From positions 1-64,000 of the forward strand of contig NZ_NMWV01000011.1 in the NCBI RefSeq assembly GCF_002860405.1: 64,000 bases of DNA. The letters run 5' to 3'. The translations under genes were made by a program, and so were the position numbers. The DNA comes from Bifidobacterium imperatoris (GTDB taxonomy: Bacteria > Actinomycetota > Actinomycetes > Actinomycetales > Bifidobacteriaceae). The first letter of the stretch is position 1. The number at the start of each line of letters is the position of its first letter. Below are positions 41,699 through 50,983 of the stretch, one piece after another. The notes beneath the pieces are model-generated. The model saw nothing but the letters and a program-made list of their open reading frames with translations. It had not been told where the DNA came from and made no database searches.

Positions 41699-42066
41699 CG
41701 CTCGTGGAAATGATGGAGGCCGCGCCCGACGCCCTGCGGGCCGACCTCCAACGCTTCTACGGGCTCGACATGGACGAGATCGGCCACACGGTGAGGGTGC
41801 GCCGCGCCGCCGACCTCGCCGCCAACCTCCCCGAAGACGCGCTCACATGGGGACGCATCGATGAACGCGCCACATGGGGCACTGCCAAGCACCTGCTCGC
41901 CACCATCGCCGACAACACCGGCTTCCTCGCGTGGACGAAGACCAAGGCCGCCAAGCAAGGCGAATGGCGCGGCGCGATCGAACGCCCCGGCTTCCCCAGA
42001 ACCGCCAACGTCCAGAAGCTCGACCCCGACAACATGCTGCGCATCCTGCGCATGCCACGAACCTGA
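41387..42066 (+). CDS. Tail assembly chaperone, frameshifted (GT-type) product
   Basis: A -1 slip on CCCAAAC (41686-41692) would join the upstream product to a second open frame, about 125 residues, reading LLTLVEMMEAAPDALRADLQRFYGLDMDEIGHTVRVRRAADL and on to 42066. That frame has no good start of its own. The slip heptamer is in the exact X-XXY-YYZ register, and the downstream sequence continues without a stop. This is the standard lambda G/GT arrangement. Confidence 0.85.
41686..41692 (+). promoter_or_regulatory. -1 ribosomal frameshift site
   Basis: The heptamer CCCAAAC has zero-frame codons CCA and AAC. The zero frame stops two codons later. GC-rich DNA just downstream could form a stimulating stem, but I could not fold it. 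Confidence 0.85.
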
Positions 42067-42081
42067 CCGAAGGGAGCGCAC

Positions 42082-45069
42082 ATGGTCGCACTCGCACACG
42101 CCTACGTGCAGATAGTCCCATCCATGAACGGTGTCGGCCGAACCATACAGGACGCCTTCGGTTCGGCCGGAGACAAAGGCGGTGCACAGGCCGGCAAGAA
42201 CTTCACCTCCGGCTTCTCCGCCAAGATCGGAGCCGTCGCCGGCGTCGCCGCAAGCGTGTTCAACAAGGTCGCCGGCGTGGTCGCATCCAGCCTCAACAGC
42301 GCCATCGGCCGAGCCGACCAGATGAACAACTTCCCGAAGGTCATGAAAAACCTCGGGTACTCCAGCGAGGACGCGGCAGCGAGCATCAAGAAGATCAGCG
42401 CCGCGCTCGACGGCCTGCCCACCACCAGTTCGGCCATGACCGGCATGGTGCAGCAGCTCGCCCCGTTGACCTCGAACCTCGACGAGGCCACCGACATCGC
42501 GCTCGCATTCAACAACGCCATGCTCGCCGGCGGCGCATCCACGATCGAGCAGGAAAACGCGCTCACCCAGTACACGCAGATGCTCTCCGCCGGCAAAGTG
42601 GACATGCAGGCGTGGCGATCCATACAGGCCGCCATGCCCGGCCAGCTCAATCAGGTCGCCGAAGCCATGATGGGTGCCGGTCACAACGCCAACGACCTGT
42701 ACGAGGCCATGAAGGACGGAACCTACAGTTTCGACGACTTCAACAAGACCGTCATGCGCCTCAACGACCAAGGCTTCGCCCAATACGCGAGCTTCGCCCA
42801 ACAGGCCAAGGACGCCACCCAAGGCATCGGCACCGCGTTCGAGAACGTCCGCAACCGTGTAGCCAAGGCCGTCCAGAAAGTCATCGAGGCCATAGGCGTG
42901 GAGAACATCGCCGGCGCGATCAACAATTTCAGCTCGCAATTCGGCAAGATCGGCGACGCCGCAGCCGGAATGGTGGGATACGTTAAGGACTGGCTCGTAC
43001 AGCTATACGGCAAATTGCAGGACAACGGCGCACTCCAATCATTCAAGACAGCATGGGACAACATCGTCGGCATCGTCAAACAGGTCGCCAACCTAGTCAT
43101 CGACTGGCTCAAACTCATCCCGCCAGACGGTGCCGCCGCAGCCCTCAAACTCGTCGCCGACATCCTCAAGACCCTCTCCGACATACTGCCGGGCCTAATG
43201 CCGTTCATCATCGCATTCGGTACCGCATTCGCCACATGGAAGACCGTCAACGCCACCGTCAACGGCGTCACTAAAAGCATCGGCGCATTCACAACAGGCA
43301 TCGCCAACGCCAAAGCGCTCGCCACGGAATTCTCAAGCGTTGTCACGGCCGCAGGCGGCCCGCTCAAGGCACTATGGGCGCTGTTCATGGCGAACCCCAT
43401 CGCCATCGTCATCACTCTCGTAGCCGCCCTCGTCGCAGGTCTCGTCTGGTTCTTCACCCAGACCGAAACCGGCCGCAAGGCATGGGCCGCGTTCACCTCA
43501 TGGCTCTCCGAAACATGGACGGCGCTCGCCGAGGGCGCGAAGGCGATATGGAACGGGCTGGGCGAATTCTTCGCGGGCTTGTGGCAGTCGATCACTCAGG
43601 GTGCCTCCGACGCATGGAACGGCTTCGTTGGCTTCCTATCCGGTCTGTGGGCCACGATTAGTGGCGGCATCTCCACGGCATGGACGAGCATCACCACGTT
43701 CCTGAGCGGCGTATGGACGGGCATCAGCACGACCGCCACGACGATCTTCACCGCGATCCGCGACTTCATCGTCAACGTGTTCACCGTGCTCGGCGCATTC
43801 ATCGTCGCCCCTTTGCAGGCGATCCAGAACGGCATCAACACCGTGTTCGGCTGGATACTGTCGTTCATCACCCAGCAGATGAACAGCACGAACACCGTGT
43901 GGAGCACCGTGTGGACGGCGATCTACAACGTCGTCAGCACGATCTTCACGGTGATACGCAACTACATCTCCACGGTGGTGAATGCGATCCGCACCGTCAT
44001 CGTCGTGTTCCTCAGCCTCCTCAAGGGAGACTGGAGCGGCGCATGGGACGCGATCAAGTCGTTCTTCACGACCACATGGGACGGCATCAAAGCATTCCTG
44101 TCGAACATCCTCGACGGAATCAAGAGCGTATGGGCGACCGTATGGACGGCCGTAAGCACGTTCTTCACCGACGTGTGGAACAACATCGTCGCGTTCTTCG
44201 CGCCCATCATCAACGGCATCAGGAACACGATCAGCACCGTCCTCAACGCGATCAAGAGCGTATGGACGAGCATCTGGAACGCTATCAAGAGCGTCGCATC
44301 CACCGTATGGATGGCGATCAGCTCGGCGGTGTCCTCGTACATCAACAACGTGCGCAACACCATCGGCACCGTCCTCAACGCGATCAAGAGCGTATGGACG
44401 AGCGTATGGAACTCCGTCAGCTCGCACCTGTCGAACATCTGGCACGGCATCACGTCGGCCGTATCCAACGGCATCCAGAGCGTGAGCAACACCGTCGGCC
44501 GCATCCGCGACACCGTGCTCGGCGCGGTCAGCGGGGCCGGCCAATGGCTGTACGACACCGGCCGTCAGGTCATCCAAGGCCTCATCAACGGCATCGGCGG
44601 CGCGTTCCAATGGGTCAAGAACACGATCAGCAACCTCGGCAGCAGCCTCGTCGGCTGGGCCAAGGGCGTGCTCGGCATCCACTCGCCATCGAGAATCTTC
44701 CGCGACGAGGTCGGCAAATGGATACCCGCCGGCATGGCCCAAGGCATCGACAAGGCCAGCGGCCTCGTCGCCGACAGCATCGACGGCCTCACCGACATGG
44801 TCCCGACCGTCAGCCTCAAGACCGACACCAGCCGGCTCGAAACCCCGCTCGCATACCAGCCCCGCATCGCCGGCGGAAGGATCGCCTACACAGTGGACGA
44901 CCGATCGGCCGACTACGCGACCAAGCAGGACATCATCGACGCGATCGACGCGGCCCTCGCCGCCGGCATCACGCTCAACCTCAACGACCGTGGCGGCGAG
45001 GTCATGGCCGGCAAACTCGCCAAACCAATGAGCTACGAACTCAACAGCCTCGCCATGAGAGGCCGTTAA
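42082..45069 (+). CDS. Tape measure protein
   Basis: The 995-residue protein sets tail length. An N-terminal helical domain (YSSEDAAASIKKISAALDGLPTTS, LTQYTQMLSAGKVDMQAWRSIQAAMP, as in TP901-type tape measures) precedes four hydrophobic patches around 430-620. A repeat region follows with recurring units of the form (N/D)AIKSVWTS(I/V)WNA and FLSGVWTGIST. The C-terminal region WAKGVLGIHSPSRIFRDEVGKWIPAGMAQGIDK is typical of the family end. Direct in-frame repeats occur near 44100-44420. Confidence 0.93.
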   Translation: MVALAHAYVQIVPSMNGVGRTIQDAFGSAGDKGGAQAGKNFTSGFSAKIGAVAGVAASVFNKVAGVVASSLNSAIGRADQMNNFPKVMKNLGYSSEDAAASIKKISAALDGLPTTSSAMTGMVQQLAPLTSNLDEATDIALAFNNAMLAGGASTIEQENALTQYTQMLSAGKVDMQAWRSIQAAMPGQLNQVAEAMMGAGHNANDLYEAMKDGTYSFDDFNKTVMRLNDQGFAQYASFAQQAKDATQGIGTAFENVRNRVAKAVQKVIEAIGVENIAGAINNFSSQFGKIGDAAAGMVGYVKDWLVQLYGKLQDNGALQSFKTAWDNIVGIVKQVANLVIDWLKLIPPDGAAAALKLVADILKTLSDILPGLMPFIIAFGTAFATWKTVNATVNGVTKSIGAFTTGIANAKALATEFSSVVTAAGGPLKALWALFMANPIAIVITLVAALVAGLVWFFTQTETGRKAWAAFTSWLSETWTALAEGAKAIWNGLGEFFAGLWQSITQGASDAWNGFVGFLSGLWATISGGISTAWTSITTFLSGVWTGISTTATTIFTAIRDFIVNVFTVLGAFIVAPLQAIQNGINTVFGWILSFITQQMNSTNTVWSTVWTAIYNVVSTIFTVIRNYISTVVNAIRTVIVVFLSLLKGDWSGAWDAIKSFFTTTWDGIKAFLSNILDGIKSVWATVWTAVSTFFTDVWNNIVAFFAPIINGIRNTISTVLNAIKSVWTSIWNAIKSVASTVWMAISSAVSSYINNVRNTIGTVLNAIKSVWTSVWNSVSSHLSNIWHGITSAVSNGIQSVSNTVGRIRDTVLGAVSGAGQWLYDTGRQVIQGLINGIGGAFQWVKNTISNLGSSLVGWAKGVLGIHSPSRIFRDEVGKWIPAGMAQGIDKASGLVADSIDGLTDMVPTVSLKTDTSRLETPLAYQPRIAGGRIAYTVDDRSADYATKQDIIDAIDAALAAGITLNLNDRGGEVMAGKLAKPMSYELNSLAMRGR

Positions 45070-45088
45070 AACCAGAGAGGAAAGCATC

Positions 45089-45868
45089 ATGCTCTACCAG
45101 CGACGCATGCGCCTGCCGCATGTCGAAGACCCCACGCTCAACGGCGTCCCGCTGGAGCGCATGATGTTCTCCCTCGCCGCCGACGGCATCACCATCGACG
45201 CCACCAAGCCCACAACCAGCACGCAGGACATGCCCGGCCGCGACGGACAACTCGACCTCACCCTCGAAGACCCCACCGGGGCCGCGTACATGGGCAACCG
45301 CGCCATCACGCTCACCCTGTACGCGATCGGCGGCGAAGACGACATCCTCGCCGCCAAAACCCGCCTCGCCGCCCTCGCCGGAACCATCGTCACGCTCTCA
45401 TGGCGCAGCCTGCCCGGCGAATACCGAGGCCGCATGAGCCTCGGCGCATGGGCGGACAAATGGGCCGGCCCCCGCCAGATCGCCACGCTCGTCACCGTGA
45501 GCATCGACGCCCACCCCTACCTGATCGGCCGCGGCCGATCCATCGCGCTCAAAACGGGCGCGAACACGATCCACGTCAAAGGCAACCGGCCATGCTGGCC
45601 CACATGGACGCTCACCCCCGCCGCCAACGCCAAGACCGTCAGCATCAAGGACGCGCACGGCCACACCCTCGCCGTCGCGTCCACCACCGCCATCACCGGA
45701 CGAATCAGCATCATCACCGACCCCGACCACCGGGAGCTGCGCGTCAACGGCAACCTCATGGCTCCGACCCTCGAATCCGACTACTTCCCCCTGCCGCCCG
45801 GCGTGCACACGCTCGCCCTCACCGGCTGCGCCGGCATCCTCACCTACCGGCCGCTCACCCTCATCTAG
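45089..45868 (+). CDS. Distal tail protein (Dit-like)
   Basis: The 259-residue protein reads HVEDPTLNGVPLERMMFSLAADGITIDATKPTTSTQDMPGRDGQLDLTLEDPTGAAYMGNRAITLTLYAIGG. It ends YFPLPPGVHTLALTGCAGILTYRP, as siphovirus baseplate hub proteins do. Its position after the tape measure and before the tail endopeptidase agrees. GAGAGGAAAG lies upstream. Confidence 0.87.
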   Translation: MLYQRRMRLPHVEDPTLNGVPLERMMFSLAADGITIDATKPTTSTQDMPGRDGQLDLTLEDPTGAAYMGNRAITLTLYAIGGEDDILAAKTRLAALAGTIVTLSWRSLPGEYRGRMSLGAWADKWAGPRQIATLVTVSIDAHPYLIGRGRSIALKTGANTIHVKGNRPCWPTWTLTPAANAKTVSIKDAHGHTLAVASTTAITGRISIITDPDHRELRVNGNLMAPTLESDYFPLPPGVHTLALTGCAGILTYRPLTLI

Positions 45869-45879
45869 GAGACTCGACC

Positions 45880-48800
45880 ATGCGTTACATGATCTTCGAC
45901 CGCTGGGGCAACCCGCTCGGCGACCTCCCATACGCCATCAAAGCCATCCGCACCAGAGCCACCGACGGCATCGACACCCTCGACATCACCACCATCGGCG
46001 AGATCAACAAGGACGAACGCATCGTGTTCAAGGACTCGATGGGCCGTTGGGCGGAATACCTGTGCCAGTCCACCCAGACCGCCCGCGCCGCAGGCATGCC
46101 CGTCACCGTCGCCTACTGCACCGGCAGCATCGCCGAACTCTCGCGCACCTATATCGAGGACAAACGCAACCGCAACGCGAACGCCAAAGCCTGCCTCGCC
46201 AAAGCCCTCGAAGGCACCCGGTGGGCAGTCGGCACCGTCGAGACCGGCACCCTCACCGGCACCGCCGACCTCAGCTTCTACCACTGCACCGTCCTCGAAG
46301 CCATCCAGAAGACCGCCGACACCTACGGGCTCGAAGTCCAGACCGAAGTCCAGCCCGACCCGACCGGCAACCGGATCGGCCGGCGCATCATCCACCTCGT
46401 CGAACACCGAGGCTCCGCCAACACCACGAAACGCTTCGAATACGGCAAAGACCTCACCCAAATCAAACGCGACATCGACAGCGGCGACGTCATCACCCGC
46501 CTCTACGGGTGGGGCAAAGGCATCGAACAAACCAACGACCAAGGCGAGGCCACCGGCGGATACAGCCGCAAAATCGGCTTCGCCGACGTCAACAACGGCA
46601 AACCCTACGTCCAAGACGACCAAGCGCTCGCCAACTGGGGCATACCCGGCCCCGACGGCACCAGACACCACAGCGAGGCAAGCGTGGACTTCCCCGATTG
46701 TGAAGACCCCAAGGAACTCCTCACCCTCACCAAAGCGGCGCTCAAGACCCGCGCCACGCCCGTCGTCTCCTACACCGCCGACGTGACCGCCCTCGGACAA
46801 GCCGGCTACAGCGCGGAAGGCACGGACGTCGGCGACAGCGTGCAGATCATCGACACCAGCTTCGCCACACCATTGCGCCTCGAAGGCCGCATCCTCCAGA
46901 TCGAGGAAGACCTGGCCGGCAGCCTCGCCGACACCAAGATCACCCTCGGCAACATCCGGCAATCCTACACGCAGCGCCTCGCCGCCCAACAGCAGGCCCT
47001 CGACAAACTCGTCTCCAACTCCGGCGCATGGAACAGCGCCGCCGGCGGCACCGGCCCGTACATGAAGGACCTCATCGACCGCATCAACCAGATCATGAAC
47101 GCCACCGGCGGATACACGTACCTCAAACCCGGCCAAGGCATCTACGTGTACGACAAGCCCGAAGACCAGAACCCCACCCAATGCATCCACATCGGCGGCG
47201 GCTACTGGCGCATCGCCGACCACCAGAAAGCAAACGGAGACTGGGACTTCCGATCGCTCGCCAACGGCAAAGGCATCTTCGCCGACGCGATCTACACCGG
47301 CCTGCTCTCCGATGCCGCAGGCTACAACAGCTGGAACCTCGACACCGGCGACTTCAAACTCTCCGCACGGACGACGGTCGGAGGAAAAACGGTCGACGCG
47401 ATCGCCGGAGACTCATCGTCGGCAGCGCTCGCCGCAGCGAAGAAGTACGCCGACCAGATGAAGCGTGAGTCCGACCAGACCGACCTCGACAACCTCGCCG
47501 CTGCCAAGGACTACGCGCAGGCGAAAGCCGAAGAGGCCCGAAAGAACGCGCTCGCGTCCGCCTCGACGGACGCGACGAACAAGGCGAACGCGGCCCTCGA
47601 AGCCGCCAAGAAGGCGGCGCAGGCGTACGTGGACGCCTTGGACGAGTCCCTTGGGCAGAAGAGCGTGTTCGACCGGCTCACGAACTACGGCAAGATCCAA
47701 GGCCTGTTCATGCAGAACGGCAACCTGTATGCCAACGCGTCCTACGTCAAGTCCGGCGTCCTGGACGCGAACCTCGTCAAGGCGGGCATCCTGACCGACA
47801 AGAAGGGCCTGCAGTACTGGGACATGACCACCGGCGAATTCCGACTGGCCGGAACCAGTACCATTGCCGGCAACAAGGCGAGCGACCTCGCCACCACCAC
47901 GGCGGCGCAGCGGCTCACCTCCGAAGCCGAGGCGGCGGCCAAGAAATACGCCGACGGCATCGGAACGGACACGCTCACCTCAGCCAAGGCCGACGCCGCA
48001 AGCAAAGCAAACGCCGCGCAATCCGCTGCGGCCGCCGATGCTACCAAGAAGGCGAACAGCGCGGAAGCCAACGCCAAGAAAGCCGCCTCGACGGACGCGA
48101 CGAACAAGGCGAACGCGGCCCTCGAAGCCGCCAAGAAGGCGGCAGCCGACGGCGACACCAGCACGCTCGAAGCCGCCAAATCGTATGCCGACAACACGGC
48201 CACGAGCCATGTGAACACGTTCGAAAAGTCGCTCACACAGCAGTACATCTTCAACAAGCTCACGAACAACGGCCAGCTGCAGGGCCTGTATATGAGCGGA
48301 GAATTGCTGTACGTCAACGCTACGTACCTGCGGTCCGGCATCATCAGCGGCGCGAGAAGCTACTGGAACCTCGACACCGGAATCTTCAGCATGAGCGACG
48401 CGAACGGAGTCGAAACGGTTCATCTCGACGGCAACGGCAGCCACAACACGCTCACCGGCACCTTCCAGACTGGCACGTCCGGCTCACGACTGTGGATGAG
48501 CCCGAGCTTCAAGCAGACACCAGTCGGCGGAACCGCCGACATCACCGGCGCCGGCGTCTCGTTCATCCACGCAACCACGGCGGCGCAGCATCCATACATC
48601 GCTGCCGAGTCCACGAATTCCGAACTGGGCGAGATCTCGACGCTGACGTTCAACGGCGGCCGTCGGGCGGACACCGATCCGGGCGCCTTCGTGCGAGTTG
48701 GCAGCACGAAAAACAACAACAACAAGAAAGAGGCTATATTCCAAGCGCTCGCCTTGCGCGACTACAGCGTGGCGTCCAGTGACGCGAAAAGCTCCGGCGC

Positions 48801-49233
48801 GAGACTGGTGTCCCTCGCCTCTCCTGCGACCGACGCTTTGGACACATACGCGGAGATCGCATCATGGGATCCGAACGGCGTCGTCGGTGTAAAGGCTGAC
48901 ATCAACACGGGATACCTCTACATGGGTGGTTTTCTCGGAGGATACACGAACCGTCACACGTTCGTGGGATCCGCGGCATGGCAGGCATGGAAACCGAATG
49001 GCGGATCAATATCGGTCGGCGCAAGCGTCTCCGTGCACTTCTCCACAGGGTCCCCAGCCAAATACGGAAGATACTACGCCGTCGCAAACGCCGATGGCGA
49101 ATGGGGTGGCATCGTCATGCATGTCAAAAACACCGGAGGCCAATCGGGATGGGACATCCAACTGTACAACGCTGACCGAAACCCTTGTTCGGTCACGATG
49201 TGGTGCGAGACGCTCGGATGGCTCGTTAAATAA
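45880..49233 (+). CDS. Tail endopeptidase / fibre protein (Tal-like), modular
   Basis: The 1117-residue protein has an N-terminal part matching prophage tail endopeptidases (MRYMIFDRWGNPLGDLPYAIKAIRTRATDGIDTLDITT, HLVEHRGSANTTKRFEYGKDLTQIKRDIDSGDVITRLYGWGKG). Two repeated coiled-coil modules follow (ALEAAKKAA and TDATNKANA, encoded by 61-bp identical DNA at 47558-47618 and 48083-48143). Each is followed by a SYWNLDTG(I/D)F-type fibre repeat. A large beta-rich end follows. Two internal duplications of LTNxGxxQGL suggest stepwise growth. Confidence 0.85.
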   Translation: MRYMIFDRWGNPLGDLPYAIKAIRTRATDGIDTLDITTIGEINKDERIVFKDSMGRWAEYLCQSTQTARAAGMPVTVAYCTGSIAELSRTYIEDKRNRNANAKACLAKALEGTRWAVGTVETGTLTGTADLSFYHCTVLEAIQKTADTYGLEVQTEVQPDPTGNRIGRRIIHLVEHRGSANTTKRFEYGKDLTQIKRDIDSGDVITRLYGWGKGIEQTNDQGEATGGYSRKIGFADVNNGKPYVQDDQALANWGIPGPDGTRHHSEASVDFPDCEDPKELLTLTKAALKTRATPVVSYTADVTALGQAGYSAEGTDVGDSVQIIDTSFATPLRLEGRILQIEEDLAGSLADTKITLGNIRQSYTQRLAAQQQALDKLVSNSGAWNSAAGGTGPYMKDLIDRINQIMNATGGYTYLKPGQGIYVYDKPEDQNPTQCIHIGGGYWRIADHQKANGDWDFRSLANGKGIFADAIYTGLLSDAAGYNSWNLDTGDFKLSARTTVGGKTVDAIAGDSSSAALAAAKKYADQMKRESDQTDLDNLAAAKDYAQAKAEEARKNALASASTDATNKANAALEAAKKAAQAYVDALDESLGQKSVFDRLTNYGKIQGLFMQNGNLYANASYVKSGVLDANLVKAGILTDKKGLQYWDMTTGEFRLAGTSTIAGNKASDLATTTAAQRLTSEAEAAAKKYADGIGTDTLTSAKADAASKANAAQSAAAADATKKANSAEANAKKAASTDATNKANAALEAAKKAAADGDTSTLEAAKSYADNTATSHVNTFEKSLTQQYIFNKLTNNGQLQGLYMSGELLYVNATYLRSGIISGARSYWNLDTGIFSMSDANGVETVHLDGNGSHNTLTGTFQTGTSGSRLWMSPSFKQTPVGGTADITGAGVSFIHATTAAQHPYIAAESTNSELGEISTLTFNGGRRADTDPGAFVRVGSTKNNNNKKEAIFQALALRDYSVASSDAKSSGARLVSLASPATDALDTYAEIASWDPNGVVGVKADINTGYLYMGGFLGGYTNRHTFVGSAAWQAWKPNGGSISVGASVSVHFSTGSPAKYGRYYAVANADGEWGGIVMHVKNTGGQSGWDIQLYNADRNPCSVTMWCETLGWLVK

Positions 49234-49245
49234 GGACGGTCGAAC

Positions 49246-49791
49246 ATGAAACAAACCATGACCATGAACGACGGGAACATCATCGTCAACTGTGACGAAC
49301 CCGTCAACGGATACCAGCAATTCGTGTTCTCCCCAGGAACCATTGCATCCTGGACGGCACTGCTCGGACTTGGATCCACAGCCGAAGCAGTCGCCGCGAT
49401 AATGCAAGGCGTCGAGGACACGACGCGATACGATCCGTCAACCGGCAGGGGGGTCTGGACGGAGGCCTATGAAGCGCTCGAAGCGGCGCTGAACGACAGT
49501 GCGGCGGACATGTCAATGCTCGCCGATGACGGAACCGTCCAGAACGATCCGCTGACTGTAGCCCGCAACGACACCAGAAAAGGCATGTACCTACCAACCA
49601 TCCCGCAACAGGCGCAATCGGTATCGACATACGCCCTCGAAGACTCAGACGCCGGAACCGGCATAGACACGTCCTGCGTTGACGCACAGGCGCTTTCCGA
49701 CCTGCTCTCAGACAAGACGGTTGCCAATGCCATCGACAACGCCGAGGAAAGCTTCTACGCAAGCCTCATGCCGCAACCAATAACCAGATGA
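49246..49791 (+). CDS. Hypothetical tail-associated protein
   Basis: The 181-residue protein has an N-terminal beta segment (GNIIVNCDEPVNGYQQFVFSPGT), a helical middle and an acidic Thr/Asp-rich end. It starts 12 bp after the tail endopeptidase. The family is unknown. Confidence 0.65.
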   Translation: MKQTMTMNDGNIIVNCDEPVNGYQQFVFSPGTIASWTALLGLGSTAEAVAAIMQGVEDTTRYDPSTGRGVWTEAYEALEAALNDSAADMSMLADDGTVQNDPLTVARNDTRKGMYLPTIPQQAQSVSTYALEDSDAGTGIDTSCVDAQALSDLLSDKTVANAIDNAEESFYASLMPQPITR

Positions 49792-49805
49792 AAGGTAGTA
49801 GAAAA

Positions 49806-49988
49806 ATGAACGATGACCAGCAGTACGTCAGCTTCGACCGACTCGTATCGCAGAAGCTTTCCGAACAACTCGCCGACGCGAACCGGCAGATCGCCACACT
49901 CGCCGCCATGTGCGACATCAAGGACGCGCAGATAGCCGAACTCCGCAGCCAGCTCGAAAACAAGGACGACGGCAATGGCAACGCTTGA
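49806..49988 (+). CDS. Small coiled-coil protein
   Basis: The 60-residue protein has the helix KLSEQLADANRQIATLAAMCDIKDAQIAELRSQLENKDDG, a parallel coiled coil. AAAGGTAG lies upstream. It overlaps the next gene, so the two may assemble together in the baseplate. Confidence 0.7.
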   Translation: MNDDQQYVSFDRLVSQKLSEQLADANRQIATLAAMCDIKDAQIAELRSQLENKDDGNGNA

Positions 49989-50967
49989 CGCATTCCGCAC
50001 CGCAAGCGGCGACCCACTCAAACTCGACTTCGCCAACGACTACGTGCCGGACGTGCGCCTCAACGCCGGCGACATCAACGGCCGCACCATCACCGTCGAA
50101 CTCACCGACAACGGCACCCCCATCACCGACACCGACGGCATCACCGTCGCGCTCGCCTACAACACCAGTCCCGGCAGCGACCTCGGCGACCGCGTGACCA
50201 TGAGCGCGGTCAGCGGCGCGGCCACGGCCACGTTCCGCGCGGCGGTGCCCCGCAAGGCGCTCGTCAAGCCCGGACGCATCCTGCTGGGCATCGAGATCAG
50301 CAGCGGCGGCCACAAGGTGTGCTCGCGCAACTTCTACGGGCTCGTGGAACGCGCCGTGTTCGACGCCACGTCACCCGACGCGGACGACAAGCTCGGCCGG
50401 ATCGAACAGCTCATCCTCGACGCCGACAAGGCGACCGGCAGCGCCAACACCGCAGCAGGCAAGGCCACCACGGCCGCGGCGGCGGCGAACACGGCGGCCA
50501 CGGCCGCGAACACCGCCACGGGCAAGGCCACCACCGCCACCACGAACGCCGACTCGGCGGCCACGGCCGCGAACACGGCGGCATCCAAGGCGAACGGCGC
50601 GGCGAGCTCGGCCACCACGGCCGCATCCAACGCCAACGACAAGGCCACGGCGGCAGACACGGCCGCGACCGCAGCGGCCACGGCGGCCGGCAAGGCCAAC
50701 GACGCCGCATCCAAGGCCACCAGCGCCGCCGGCGACGCACGCGACGCCGCCGAAGCAGCCCGCACCTCGACCATCGAATACGCGCAGCTCTCCGACGACT
50801 GCAAGGAAAAGATCGCCGCCAGCGCCAGCGCGGGCGTGGTCTTCGCCACACAGGCCGAAATCGACGAACAGTACGAGACCGTGATCGAACCCGCCCTGGG
50901 CGGCGACGCGATCCAGCCCCTCACCCAAGACGACATCGATTGGGCGCTCGACATCATCAACCGATAA
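49975..50967 (+). CDS. BppU-like tail fibre with Ala/Thr/Asn coiled coil
   Basis: The 330-residue protein opens with a BppU-type N-domain (DPLKLDFANDYVPDVRLNAGDINGRTITVELTDNGTPITDTDGITVALAYN). A long trimeric coiled coil of repeated AANTAAT and TTAASNA units (about 150-270) and a short end follow. It probably attaches to the baseplate and carries the DGR-variable protein. Confidence 0.82.
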   Translation: MATLDAFRTASGDPLKLDFANDYVPDVRLNAGDINGRTITVELTDNGTPITDTDGITVALAYNTSPGSDLGDRVTMSAVSGAATATFRAAVPRKALVKPGRILLGIEISSGGHKVCSRNFYGLVERAVFDATSPDADDKLGRIEQLILDADKATGSANTAAGKATTAAAAANTAATAANTATGKATTATTNADSAATAANTAASKANGAASSATTAASNANDKATAADTAATAAATAAGKANDAASKATSAAGDARDAAEAARTSTIEYAQLSDDCKEKIAASASAGVVFATQAEIDEQYETVIEPALGGDAIQPLTQDDIDWALDIINR

Positions 50968-50983
50968 ACAGGAAGGAGCCATC

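Noticed and set aside
42082-42986. Arg-rich overlapping frames within tape measure and tail genes
   Set aside because: They are high-GC shadow frames with biased Arg/Pro/Ala content and no start signals.
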